NCBI RefSeq assembly: GCF_900107455.1 | Contig: NZ_FNQB01000001.1 | Location: 744,001-808,000, forward strand | Source of the DNA: Asanoa ishikariensis | GTDB taxonomy: Bacteria > Actinomycetota > Actinomycetes > Mycobacteriales > Micromonosporaceae | DNA length: 64,000 nt | Direction: 5' to 3' | Part shown: piece by piece, positions 18,593 to 27,006 of the stretch | Numbering within the stretch: the first letter of the stretch is position 1 | Layout of the letters: every line of letters starts with the position of its first letter | Notes under the pieces: generated by a model | Databases searched by the model: none | The model's input: only the letters and a program-made list of their open reading frames with translations | What the model was told of the DNA's origin: nothing | Translations under genes and position numbers: made by a program

Positions 18593-19911
18593 CTCCCGAG
18601 GACGCGCTCGGTGTACGCGTTGGCGAAGACCCGGTGCGGGTCGAGCCGGTCGCGCAACGCGACGAAGTCGTCGAAGCGGGGGTAGACCGGGCGCAGCGAC
18701 TCGGCGTCCCGGTAGTGCAGCTTGCCCCAGTGGGGGCGGCCGCCGAGCTCGCGAGCGAGGGCCTCGACGGCCCGGAAGTACGGCTCGTACGGTGCGCCGA
18801 CGAACTGGTGCACGGCGACGTAGACCGAGTCCCGCCCGTAGCCGTGCGAGAGCGGGATGTCGTCGGCGGCGGTGAACCGCACCTCGACCGGGAACTGCAC
18901 CTTGAACGGCAGCCGGTCGATGATCCTGGGCAGCTCGCCGAGCATCGTCGGGAACGCGTCGCGGGGCAGGCCGTACTCCATCTCGGTGAACCGGACCCGG
19001 CGCGGCGTGCAGAAGACCGTGTCGGACCGTCCGGTGTAGACCCGCTCGGTGAGCGCCCGCGCCGACACCGCGTTGATCGGGGCGACCGTGGCCGGCACCG
19101 CGCGGCCCAGGCGGCAGGCGGCCGCGAACACGGTGTTGGCGAGGAAGTCGTCGTCGAGCCAGCCGCGCCAGCCCGGCAACGGGCGGTCGTCGGTGGGCAC
19201 CCGGTTGTTCGTCTTGACCTGGACCCGGTCGGTGTACGGGAACCAGTAGAGGTCGCAGTGGTCGTTGTCGGCGACCAGCGCCGGCCAGTCGGTCAGCACG
19301 TCGGCCACGCGGCCGGGCCGCTCGTGCGCCCGCAAGGTGAACGCCGGGGCGCACTGGAGGGTCACCTCGGTGAGCACGCCGAGCGCGCCGAGGCCGACCC
19401 GGGCGGCGCTGAACACCTCGGGGTTGGTCCGCTCGTCGCAGTGCAGCACTTCGCCGGTGCCGGTCACCAGGGTCAGGCCGGCGACGAAGGTGGACAGGCA
19501 GCCGTACGCCGCGCCGGTGCCGTGCGTTCCGGTGGAGATGGCGCCCGCGATCGTCTGCGCGTCGATGTCGCCCAGGTTGGGCAGCGCCAGGCCGTGGGTG
19601 GTGAGCAACGCGTTCAGCGTCGCCAGCGTCATGCCGGCCGGCACGGTCACCCGTCGGAGCTCCCGGTCGACGTCGACTCGGCCGGGCAGCGCGGACAGGT
19701 CGATGCGGACGCCGTCGGTGACGGCGATGTCGGTGAACGAGTGTCCCGATCCGACCGGCTTGACCCGCTCCCCGGCGGCAGCGGCCTCGGTGACGATCGC
19801 GGCGAGCTCGTCGAGTCCGGCGGGACGCGAATCGCGCGCCGTCGCCCGCTGGTTGCCCGCCCAGTTGCGCCAATGCGGCACGCTGGTCGCGGCTGCTCGA
19901 CTCGCGGTCAC
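18589..19911 (-). CDS. FAD-dependent sugar-1,4-lactone oxidase (D-arabinono/L-gulono-lactone type)
   Basis: A 440-residue vanillyl-alcohol-oxidase-fold enzyme. The FAD domain has PVGSGHSFTDIAVTDG; its His is the likely site of covalent FAD attachment in this family. It also has ISTGTHGTGAAYG. The C-terminus carries the aldonolactone oxidase signatures VEVRFTAADDIPLS and HWGKLHYRD. The start is set at GTG 19911 because GGAGG lies 5 nt upstream and because the in-frame ATGs further up fall inside or next to an inverted-repeat operator. The natural substrate is uncertain; it may be alditols or aldonolactones. Confidence 0.87.
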   Translation of the reverse strand: MTASRAAATSVPHWRNWAGNQRATARDSRPAGLDELAAIVTEAAAAGERVKPVGSGHSFTDIAVTDGVRIDLSALPGRVDVDRELRRVTVPAGMTLATLNALLTTHGLALPNLGDIDAQTIAGAISTGTHGTGAAYGCLSTFVAGLTLVTGTGEVLHCDERTNPEVFSAARVGLGALGVLTEVTLQCAPAFTLRAHERPGRVADVLTDWPALVADNDHCDLYWFPYTDRVQVKTNNRVPTDDRPLPGWRGWLDDDFLANTVFAAACRLGRAVPATVAPINAVSARALTERVYTGRSDTVFCTPRRVRFTEMEYGLPRDAFPTMLGELPRIIDRLPFKVQFPVEVRFTAADDIPLSHGYGRDSVYVAVHQFVGAPYEPYFRAVEALARELGGRPHWGKLHYRDAESLRPVYPRFDDFVALRDRLDPHRVFANAYTERVLGS

Positions 19912-19924
19912 GGCGCCCTCCATA

Positions 19925-19943
19925 ATATGAATAGCCTTCATAT
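19925..19943. promoter_or_regulatory. 19-bp operator-like inverted repeat before the lactone oxidase
   Basis: ATATGAA-TAGCC-TTCATAT is a perfect 7-bp inverted repeat with a 5-bp spacer, and it forms an A/T-rich island in G/C-rich surroundings. It sits just upstream of the Shine-Dalgarno of the lactone oxidase and about 150 nt from the divergent tetR start. That TetR protein is the natural candidate ligand (inference). Confidence 0.6.
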
Positions 19944-20092
19944 CAGTGTTTGGTTCCGCGCGTAAGAGCGTGGCACGCGTACTCCCTGCAAATACCGCCC
20001 TTCTGCTGAATACCTCTCATCCGGGTTGCTCGTTGAGCCGAGTAACGTTCCCCCCGCGCGGCGGGGCCGAAAGAGGAAGGAAGTGGTGAGGC

Positions 20093-20722
20093 ATGACGAC
20101 ATCAGCCGTCACCACGGGCCCCCTGCGCCGGGTGCCGGTGCAGGGCCGCAGCGTGGCCCGCGTTCAGCGGATGCTTGATGCGTGCGCCGAGATCGTCGAC
20201 GAGGTCGGCTACGAGGGCCTGACGACCACATTGCTCGCCGAGCGCGCCGAAGTGGCGATCGGCTCCGTGTATCAGTTCTTCCCAGACAAGCGGGCCATCG
20301 TGCAGGCACTGACGCTGCGCAACATGGAGGCCTATCTGGAGCGGTTGGCCAACCGCTTCGGCGGCGGCACGTTCGCCGACTGGTGGGAAGGCGTCGACGC
20401 GGGCATCGACGAGTACATCGAGATGCACCGCACCGTGCCCGGCTTCCGGACCCTGCACTTCGGCGACGTCGTCGACGTGCACCTGCTCGACGAGGAGCGC
20501 GACAACAACGCGGTCATCGCCGAGCAGCTCGCCCGACTGCTCGTCGAGCAGTTCCACGTGGCCGACGAGCCACGCCTGCGGTTCGCGCTGGAGATCGCCG
20601 TCGAGGCGGCCGACGCGCTGATCAAGCTGGCGTTCCGTCGCCGCACCGACGGCGACGAGCAGGTGCTCGCGGAGGCCAAGGCCTTGATCCGCGAATACCT
20701 GCACCGGCACGTCTCGGTGTAG
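20093..20722 (+). CDS. TetR/AcrR-family transcriptional regulator
   Basis: The 209-residue protein has an N-terminal HTH. Helix 1 is RVQRMLDACAEIVDEVGYEG, and the DNA-recognition part is TTTLLAERAEVAIGSVYQFF followed by PDKRAIVQAL. The rest is an all-helical ligand domain. It lies between the lactone oxidase, transcribed divergently, and the convergent aldolase-like gene. Local control of the lactone oxidase through the repeat at 19925-19943 is likely. The effector is unknown. Confidence 0.9.
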   Translation: MTTSAVTTGPLRRVPVQGRSVARVQRMLDACAEIVDEVGYEGLTTTLLAERAEVAIGSVYQFFPDKRAIVQALTLRNMEAYLERLANRFGGGTFADWWEGVDAGIDEYIEMHRTVPGFRTLHFGDVVDVHLLDEERDNNAVIAEQLARLLVEQFHVADEPRLRFALEIAVEAADALIKLAFRRRTDGDEQVLAEAKALIREYLHRHVSV

Positions 20723-20727
20723 TTCGT

Positions 20728-21933
20728 TCAGAGGAAGGCGTGGCCCGCACCGCGGTAGGTGCGGGCCGTCGCCGTTACGGCGCCGTCCTCGACCAGGTGC
20801 AGCTCGTTGACGTGCTCGCAGAGCTCGCCGGCCTTCGCGTGGCGGAACCAGACCCGGTCGCCGACCCGCAGCTCGTCGGCGGCCGCGCCGCGCAGGGGCG
20901 TCTGCACCTCGCCGGCGCCCTCGGTGCCGATCATCTTCAGCCCGGCCGGCAGCCACGGTGTCGGCTGCCGGCTCGGCTCGGTCGGGCCGGACGCGATCCA
21001 GCCACCACCCAGCACGGTGACGAGGCCCGGACCGGGCCGGCGGACGACCGACTGGGCGAAGAACGCGGCCGGGGTCGGGCGCCAGGCGGTGTACGCGTCG
21101 AACAGGGTCGGTCCATAAAGGCCCGAGCCGGCGGTGATCTCGGTGACCGAGGGGTCGGCGCCCGTGAGGCGCACGCTGCCGGTGCCACCGCCGTTGACGA
21201 ACTCGAGGTCCGCGACGGCGCGCACGGCGTCGACCGCGGCACCGCGCCGGGCCAGCAACTCCCGGTAGGAGCGGCGCTGGATGGCCCGGATAGCGAGTCC
21301 GCGGGCGCGCCGGCCGGGTGGCGCGTCGCCCAGACCGGCGATCTGCGCCTCGTACGACATGATGCCGACCAACCGGAATCCCGGGCGCTTGGCGATCGTC
21401 TCGGCGAGCGTGCGGGCCTGGCCCGGCTCGCGCACCGGCGAGCGGAACACGCCGAGGTGCACCCGGCCGCCGGCGAGCCGGTAGGAGGCGTCGAGGTCGA
21501 TGCACAGCCGGATCTCGGCGTTGTCCGTCGCCGCCGCGATGACGTCGAGCTGTTCGGCACTGTCCACCATCAGAGTGACGCCGGCCCGCAGTCGATCGTC
21601 GTGAGCCAGGTCACGCAGGGCGGCCCGGTCCGCGGTCGGATAGGCGACGACGGCGTCGTCCGTAACGCCGGAGCGGACGAGCCAGTTGGCCTCGGCGAGG
21701 GTGTACGCCAGCACGCCCTGCCAACCGGGGCGGCGCAGCACCCGGGTGAGCAGATCGGGGCAGCGCACCGACTTGCTGGCGACCCGCAGCGGCTTCCCGC
21801 CGGCCCGCTCTACCAGCGCATCCGCGTTGGCGTCGAAGGCGGCGAGGTCGACGACGGCGAACGGCGGATCGAGTTCCGCGGTCGCCTTGTCGAGGTTTTC
21901 CCTTTGGGAGGTTTCGGTGGGTTTACCGGGCAC
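20728..21933 (-). CDS. PLP enzyme, D-threonine aldolase/D-serine dehydratase-like
   Basis: The 401-residue fold-type III PLP enzyme has an alanine-racemase-like N-terminal barrel. The PLP lysine is in LRVASKSVRCPD, and FVNGGGTGSV and EITAGSGLYGP form the phosphate-binding region. The C-terminal beta domain has FRHAKAGELCEHVNEL, whose His and Cys match the metal ligands of D-serine dehydratase/D-threonine aldolase enzymes. It is often annotated amino acid deaminase/aldolase. Its substrate is probably a beta-hydroxy D-amino acid. It converges on tetR with a 5-nt gap. Confidence 0.85.
   Translation of the reverse strand: MPGKPTETSQRENLDKATAELDPPFAVVDLAAFDANADALVERAGGKPLRVASKSVRCPDLLTRVLRRPGWQGVLAYTLAEANWLVRSGVTDDAVVAYPTADRAALRDLAHDDRLRAGVTLMVDSAEQLDVIAAATDNAEIRLCIDLDASYRLAGGRVHLGVFRSPVREPGQARTLAETIAKRPGFRLVGIMSYEAQIAGLGDAPPGRRARGLAIRAIQRRSYRELLARRGAAVDAVRAVADLEFVNGGGTGSVRLTGADPSVTEITAGSGLYGPTLFDAYTAWRPTPAAFFAQSVVRRPGPGLVTVLGGGWIASGPTEPSRQPTPWLPAGLKMIGTEGAGEVQTPLRGAAADELRVGDRVWFRHAKAGELCEHVNELHLVEDGAVTATARTYRGAGHAFL
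20742..20767. terminator. Hairpin inside the 3' end of the aldolase-like gene
   Basis: GGCCCGCACC and GGTGCGGGCC form a perfect 10-bp stem around GCGGTA. It starts 20 nt after the tetR stop but lies within the last codons of the convergent gene (ARTYRGAG). It would terminate tetR transcription. Confidence 0.65.
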
Positions 21934-22033
21934 ATCTGCACCGTAGCGGGTGTCGATGCAATGCGAAACACCCTCGCGTACTAAGGGGCCCTTAAGGGGA
22001 CATCGGGGCAGCTAGGGTCAGGGGAATGTCGGG

Positions 22034-24433
22034 GTGGGCGAGGTCGTCCGCGCCGCTAAAGTGTGGTCGGGGCGAGCCCAGCGATGGGCCGGACGCGGAG
22101 GTACGGCCATCGAGACGAACGTCAGCGGCGAAGAGCTAGATCCGCCGGCCGGCACCACCCGCTCCGGCGGGGCAACCACCAACCGCTCGCAGCAGGTGGA
22201 CCTTTCCGGCGTCAGCGCGCTGCGCGCCGTACTGCGGATCCGCCCGTTCCGTCGGCTCTGGTTGGTCCTCGGTGTGGCGTCCCTGGGCGACTGGCTCGGT
22301 CTGCTGGCCACGTCGATCTTCGCGTCGGCCCAGGTCAGCGGCGACACCGCGAAGGGCCTGGCGTTCGGTGGCGTGATCGCGGTGCGCCTGCTGCCCGCGC
22401 TCGTGCTCGGACCGGTGGCCGGCGTGCTCGCCGACCGGTTCGACCGCCGCTACACGATGGTCATCTGCGACCTGCTGCGGTTCGTGCTGTTCGCGTCGAT
22501 CCCGGTGGTCGCGCTGCTCGGCTTCTCCGGCGGGATCGTCGTCGGGTGGGCGGCGATCGCCACCTTCATGATCGAGGCCGTCACGCTGATCTGGATCCCG
22601 GCCAAGGAGGCCGCGGTTCCCAACCTGATCCCGAAGTCCCGCCTCGAGGTCTCCAACCAGCTCACCCTGATCACCACGTACGGGTTGACGCCGGTGCTCG
22701 CCGCCGTCGGCCTGGCGGCCCTGGACGCCAGCGTCCGCGGCATCACCGGCACCGAGCCGGCCGACTGGGCCGAGCCCGCTCAACTCGCGCTCTGGTTCAA
22801 CGCGTTCTCCCGGCTGGCCACCGCGATCGTGGTGTTCTACGGGATCAAGGAGATCAGCGGCCGCACCGCTCCGGCGGACCGCGAGAACACCAGCATGCTG
22901 CGGCAGTTCATCGACGGCTGGAAGTTCATCGGCAACTCGCCGCTGGTCCGCGGGCTCGTGCTGGGCATCTTCGGCGCGTTCGCCGGCGGCGGCGTGGTGA
23001 TCGGCACCGCCCGGTTCTTCACCCAGTCGCTCAGCGCCGGTGACGCCGCCTTCTACCTGCTCTTCGCGTTCCTGTTCGTCGGGCTCTCGCTGGGCATCGG
23101 CCTCGGTCCGGCGATCATCAAGGACCTCTCGCGGCGCCGCTGGTTCGGCATGAGCATCGTGCTGGCAGCCGCGTCCGTGATCGTCCTCGCTGCCTCGATC
23201 CACCTCTCGATGGCGATCGTCGGCGCGGTCCTGGTCGGCGCCGGCGCGGGCATGGCCTTCCTGGCCGGCATCACGCTGCTCGGCATCGAGGTCGCCGACG
23301 AGGTGCGCGGCCGGGTCTTCGCGGTCGTGCAAACCGGCACGCGGGTCGTCCTGATGATCGCGATCGCGCTGAGCAGCCTGTTGGTCGGCGTCGGCGGCTC
23401 GCGCAAGTTGGAGATGGCCTCGCTGGGCGTCTCCATCTCATCGACCCGGCTGCTGCTGCTGATCGCCGGCGTCGCCGGCATCCTGTCCGGGATCAGCGCC
23501 TTCAAGCAGATGGACGACAAGCCCGGCGTCGGCGTGCTCGCCGACCTATGGGGCTCGATGCGTGGCCGCCCGCTCTCGCCCGCCGAGCCGTCCGCCTGGC
23601 GCGGCGTGTTCGTGGTCTTCGAAGGTGGCGAGGGCAGCGGCAAGTCCACCCAGGTCGCCGCGCTGGCCGAGGCGTTGCGGGCCGAGGGTCGCGACGTCGT
23701 GGTCACCCGCGAGCCCGGGGCGACCGAGATCGGGCGCCGGATCCGGGAGATGGTGCTCGAGGGTGACAGCGAGCTGTCGCCAAGGTCAGAGGCGCTGCTG
23801 TACGCGGCCGACCGCGCCAACCACGTGGCCACCGTCGTGCGGCCGGCGCTGGCCCGCGGTGCGGTGGTGGTCAGCGACCGCTACGTCGACTCGTCCCTGG
23901 CCTACCAGGGCGCCGGTCGTACGCTGCCGGTCGAAGAGGTGTCGTGGCTCTCGTCCTGGGCGACCGGCGGCCTCAAGCCCGACCTGGTGGTCCTGCTCGA
24001 CATCGAGCCGGCGGTCGGCCTGTCCCGCGCCGCCGCCCGCGGCGCCCACGACCGGCTGGAAACCGAGGCCCTGCCGTTCCACGAGCGGGTCCGCTACGCG
24101 TTCCTCGACCTGGCCGCCGGCGACCCGCGCCGCTATCTCGTCCTCGACGCGACCCGGCCGGCGGACGAGATCGCGCTCAGCGTGTTCGAGCGGGTGACGC
24201 CGATGCTCGGCGATCCGAACCCCGAGCACCCCGGGCCGGCCAAGGCGCCCGACACTACGACCGAGCCGGAGCTCTCCGAGCAGGAGATAGCCTCGATAGC
24301 CGAGGCGGCGAAGCGGGGCGAACCCGCCACGGATAACGACGTTGAGCCCGGCTCGGGTGATGGCAAGCCGTCCGCGCTGAGCGCTCAGCGCTCCGTGCCG
24401 CCGACGGATCGGGAGTTGGAACCACGTGGCTGA
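22034..24433 (+). CDS. tmk: MFS transporter-thymidylate kinase fusion
   Basis: Two domains in one 799-residue chain. Residues about 60-505 are a 12-helix MFS-like domain (RIRPFRRLWLVLG start, GVLADRFDRRYTM motif A). Residues about 520-730 are a complete dTMP kinase: P-loop FEGGEGSGKSTQ, the TREPGATEIG motif, SDRYVDSSLAYQG, and a LID region RAAARGAHDRLE. The final 70 residues are an acidic low-complexity tail. The kinase makes dTDP for DNA synthesis. The transport domain has no proven substrate. Such fusions occur in related actinomycetes (recalled). The start is uncertain: GTG 22034 lacks a good ribosome-binding site. The gene overlaps holB by 8 nt. Confidence 0.92.
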   Translation: MGEVVRAAKVWSGRAQRWAGRGGTAIETNVSGEELDPPAGTTRSGGATTNRSQQVDLSGVSALRAVLRIRPFRRLWLVLGVASLGDWLGLLATSIFASAQVSGDTAKGLAFGGVIAVRLLPALVLGPVAGVLADRFDRRYTMVICDLLRFVLFASIPVVALLGFSGGIVVGWAAIATFMIEAVTLIWIPAKEAAVPNLIPKSRLEVSNQLTLITTYGLTPVLAAVGLAALDASVRGITGTEPADWAEPAQLALWFNAFSRLATAIVVFYGIKEISGRTAPADRENTSMLRQFIDGWKFIGNSPLVRGLVLGIFGAFAGGGVVIGTARFFTQSLSAGDAAFYLLFAFLFVGLSLGIGLGPAIIKDLSRRRWFGMSIVLAAASVIVLAASIHLSMAIVGAVLVGAGAGMAFLAGITLLGIEVADEVRGRVFAVVQTGTRVVLMIAIALSSLLVGVGGSRKLEMASLGVSISSTRLLLLIAGVAGILSGISAFKQMDDKPGVGVLADLWGSMRGRPLSPAEPSAWRGVFVVFEGGEGSGKSTQVAALAEALRAEGRDVVVTREPGATEIGRRIREMVLEGDSELSPRSEALLYAADRANHVATVVRPALARGAVVVSDRYVDSSLAYQGAGRTLPVEEVSWLSSWATGGLKPDLVVLLDIEPAVGLSRAAARGAHDRLETEALPFHERVRYAFLDLAAGDPRRYLVLDATRPADEIALSVFERVTPMLGDPNPEHPGPAKAPDTTTEPELSEQEIASIAEAAKRGEPATDNDVEPGSGDGKPSALSAQRSVPPTDRELEPRG

Positions 24434-25610
24434 CGTCTTCACCGACCTGGTGGGCCAGGAGGAGGCCGTCGACACCCTGCGCCGTGCGGCGGCGGGTGCG
24501 ATGGCCATCCTCGACGGCTCGGGCACCGGATCGGCGATGACGCACGCGTGGATCTTCACCGGCCCGCCCGGCTCCGGCCGGTCGGTCGCCGCCCGGGCCC
24601 TGGCCGCGGCGCTGCAGTGCGCCACCGGGGTCGGCTGCGGGCAGTGCGGCGGCTGCCACACCACCCTCACCGGCACCAACGCCGACGTCCGGATGGTCAC
24701 CCCCGACGGGCTGTCCATCGGCGTCAACGAGATGCGCGCGCTGGTGCTCCGGGCGGCCAGCACGCCTTCCGGTGGCCGCTGGCAGGTGGTGGTCATCGAG
24801 GACGCCGACCGGCTCACCGAGCAGGCCGGCAACGCGCTGCTCAAGGCGATCGAGGAGCCGCCGCCGCGTACGGTCTTCCTGCTCTGCACGCCCTCGACGC
24901 ATCCCGACGACATCTCCGTGACGATCCGGTCCCGCTGCCGGGTGATCACCCTGCGCCAGCCCCCGGCCCTGGCGGTCGCCTCGGTGCTGACCTCCCGGGA
25001 CGGCGTGGAGCCCGACACCGCCGCCTGGGCCGCCGCGGCCGCGCAGGGCCACGTCGGCCGCGCCCGCCGGCTGGCCCGCGACGCCGACGCCCGCCGCCGT
25101 CGCGAGGCGGTGCTGGCCGTGCCGCGTCGGCTGACCGGCGTCGGTGCGTGCTTCGACGCCGCGTCGGCGCTGATCGAGGCGGCCGAGGCCGAGGCGGAAT
25201 CTGCGGTGTCCGACATGGACAGCAATGAGCGCTCCGCGCTGGAGACCGCGCTCGGGGCCGGCGGCACCGGACGCGGCGCGTCCGGCGCGATCCGGGGCTC
25301 CGCCGGCCAGCTCAAGGAACTGGAGAAGCGGCAGAAGTCGCGGGCCACCCGGGCGCAGCGCGACGCGCTCGACCGCGCGCTGGTCGACCTGGCCGGCTTC
25401 TACCGCGACGTGCTGGTCCGCACCCTCGCGGCGCCGGTCGCTCCGGTGCACACCGACGCGACACCACTGGCCGAGGCTGCGGCGCGCAAGTGGTCGCCCG
25501 ACGACGCGCTGCGCCGCCTGGAGGCGGTCCTCGAATGCCGCACGGCGATCGAGGCCAACGTCAAACCCCGCATCGCCGTCGAGGCGATGATGCTCTCCCT
25601 CTGGCGCTAG
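24426..25610 (+). CDS. holB: DNA polymerase III delta-prime subunit
   Basis: A 394-residue clamp-loader subunit. The AAA+ domain has GPPGSGRSVAA where a Walker A lysine would stand. The Arg replacement is usual for delta-prime, which does not hydrolyse ATP. The zinc module is C-x8-C-x2-C-x2-C-like (CATGVGCGQCGGCH). EDADRLTEQAGNALLKAIEEP and SRCR are the SRC-type sensor motifs. The C-terminal collar domain follows. GTG 24426 lies inside tmk, so kinase and clamp loader are translationally coupled, linking dTTP supply and replication genes. Confidence 0.94.
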   Translation: MADVFTDLVGQEEAVDTLRRAAAGAMAILDGSGTGSAMTHAWIFTGPPGSGRSVAARALAAALQCATGVGCGQCGGCHTTLTGTNADVRMVTPDGLSIGVNEMRALVLRAASTPSGGRWQVVVIEDADRLTEQAGNALLKAIEEPPPRTVFLLCTPSTHPDDISVTIRSRCRVITLRQPPALAVASVLTSRDGVEPDTAAWAAAAAQGHVGRARRLARDADARRRREAVLAVPRRLTGVGACFDAASALIEAAEAEAESAVSDMDSNERSALETALGAGGTGRGASGAIRGSAGQLKELEKRQKSRATRAQRDALDRALVDLAGFYRDVLVRTLAAPVAPVHTDATPLAEAAARKWSPDDALRRLEAVLECRTAIEANVKPRIAVEAMMLSLWR

Positions 25611-25624
25611 GTCTTTACCGATAG

Positions 25625-25633
25625 TTATCCACA
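25625..25633 (+). promoter_or_regulatory. Consensus DnaA box TTATCCACA
   Basis: TTATCCACA followed by GG lies 15 nt after the holB stop, in the 113-nt gap before the YbaB-like gene. It is an exact match to the consensus DnaA box. I found no second exact copy nearby, so it is not an origin. It may be a titration or regulatory site, or chance. Confidence 0.4.
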
Positions 25634-25723
25634 GGCGGCTTTCGCTGCTGGTGTGACAGCGGTACGGTTCGATGCCTGGACGACGTGTGGTGGTGGTCGC
25701 GACACCGTCGGTGAGGGAGCCGA

Positions 25724-26050
25724 ATGCCGCGAGAGATCGACGAAGCCTGGGTCGAAGAGGCGATCACGCGCTACCGCCGCATCGAGTCCCTGCGTGCCGA
25801 GTTCGACCGGGCGGTGCGGGCGACCGAAGTGACGGTCCGCTCGCCCGACGGCCTGGTCGAGGTGGTGGTGACCGCGGCGGGGGAGGTGACGTCGGTGCGC
25901 GTGGTGGGCAGCCTCCAGGGTCGGGGCAACCGCGACATCTCGGTGTCCCTGACCAGCACGATCGCGGCGGCGGCCGACGCGGCCCGCTGGGCCCGCGACA
26001 AACTACGCGCCGAGACCTTCGGCGATTACCCGGCGATGGGGGAGCTGTGA
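25724..26050 (+). CDS. YbaB/EbfC-family nucleoid-associated protein
   Basis: The 108-residue protein shows the YbaB pattern: a long N-terminal helix (DEAWVEEAITRYRRIESLRAE is the region), a three-stranded sheet (TVRSPDGLVEVVVTAAGEV), then a helical end. The family forms dimeric tweezers that bind DNA. This actinobacterial branch is commonly found next to WXG100-type genes rather than dnaX/recR. Its stop overlaps the next start (TGATG), which indicates coupled translation with the WXG-like protein. Confidence 0.8.
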   Translation: MPREIDEAWVEEAITRYRRIESLRAEFDRAVRATEVTVRSPDGLVEVVVTAAGEVTSVRVVGSLQGRGNRDISVSLTSTIAAAADAARWARDKLRAETFGDYPAMGEL

Positions 26051-26349
26051 TGTCACCACTGCGCCCCACCGCCGCGCACCTCGACGACCTGGCCGTCCAC
26101 CTTGGCGGGTGGTCCTCGGCCGATCCCGGCCCACGCGTCTTCGGCGCCGATCTGCCGGGCCGGCTGGGTGAGCTCGGTCGCGAGCTGCACGGGCGCTGGT
26201 CGGGCGAGCTGTCCGCGCGCACCGACACGGCAACCACGCTCGCCGGCCGCTTGACCGAAACAGCGGCCACGTTGCGCACCGCAGGCAGCGGCTACGCGGG
26301 CGCCGAGGACGACGCCACCCGCCGCGCAACCCAGGCAGGCGAGCCATGA
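26050..26349 (+). CDS. WXG100/ESX-like small helical protein
   Basis: A 99-residue protein predicted to be two helices joined at a WSG turn (HGRWSGELSART), with a C-terminal YAGAEDDA segment that fits the Y-x3-D/E type VII secretion signal. Its size and pattern match ESAT-6/WXG100 or EspC-like secreted partners. It starts at ATG 26050, inside the stop of the YbaB-like gene, and is followed 24 nt later by another WxG-containing protein. No EccC-type ATPase is in the window, so secretion is inferred only from motifs. Confidence 0.62.
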   Translation: MSPLRPTAAHLDDLAVHLGGWSSADPGPRVFGADLPGRLGELGRELHGRWSGELSARTDTATTLAGRLTETAATLRTAGSGYAGAEDDATRRATQAGEP

Positions 26350-26373
26350 GCGGCGCGGTCAGGCGGATGAGTC

Positions 26374-27006
26374 GTGGCTGACGCGCTTGACCATCTGGCT
26401 CGGCCCGCTGGGCATTTGCTGGCGCGGGTCGATGATCTGTTGAGCCGGTTCGGCGCGGCCGATGACGACCCGGTCTGGCCGTTGTTGCGCCGGGTTCGGG
26501 CGTTGCCGGGCGAGGCCGTGGCCGCGCTGGCGTCGACGCTGCGGGCCGAGCCGATCGCTGCGGCCGGTGTGGCGGTGCGGGCTCGAACGACGACCTACGA
26601 CGAGGCCCGGGTGGCGGTGACCGCGCCGGTGGTCTGGGAGGGCCCGGCGGGAGACGCGTTCAGCGCGCACGCCGCACGGCTGGCCGCCGAGCTGACCACC
26701 GCCACCGACGCGCTGGCCGCGACCGCCCGGCTGGCCGACGAGGTGGCCGACTGGGCGACCCGCACCCGGGCGAGGCTGGCGGCGGTCCTGGCCGAGGTGC
26801 TCACCTCGGGTGAGGCGGTCGCGGTCGTGCTCGGCACGAATGATGCCGCCCGCGCGGCGGTCACGATCGCCACGCGGGTGCTGACCGCGCTTGACGCGGC
26901 CAGCACCGACGCCGAGACGATCCCGCGCCCGGCCCACGGCCGCCGACCGGCAGCCGGGGCGTCGCCGCCGGCAAGCTACGAACGAATCACCCGGCTGAGC
27001 TGCTGA
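26374..27006 (+). CDS. Helical protein with WxG motif, possible T7SS substrate
   Basis: The 210-residue, Ala-rich, largely helical protein has a central WEGPAGDAFSAHAARL stretch typical of WXG-type helical hairpins. The C-terminal 40 residues are basic, Pro/Ala-rich and probably disordered. GTG 26374 gives the start. It appears to be the third gene of a YbaB-WXG-WXG unit. Its last 20 nt overlap the convergent ferredoxin reductase gene. No enzymatic motif is seen. Confidence 0.6.
   Translation: MADALDHLARPAGHLLARVDDLLSRFGAADDDPVWPLLRRVRALPGEAVAALASTLRAEPIAAAGVAVRARTTTYDEARVAVTAPVVWEGPAGDAFSAHAARLAAELTTATDALAATARLADEVADWATRTRARLAAVLAEVLTSGEAVAVVLGTNDAARAAVTIATRVLTALDAASTDAETIPRPAHGRRPAAGASPPASYERITRLSC

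Noticed and set aside
25625-25633. Replication origin near holB
   Set aside because: Only one exact DnaA box, no dnaA/dnaN/gyrB neighbours and no A/T-rich unwinding region.
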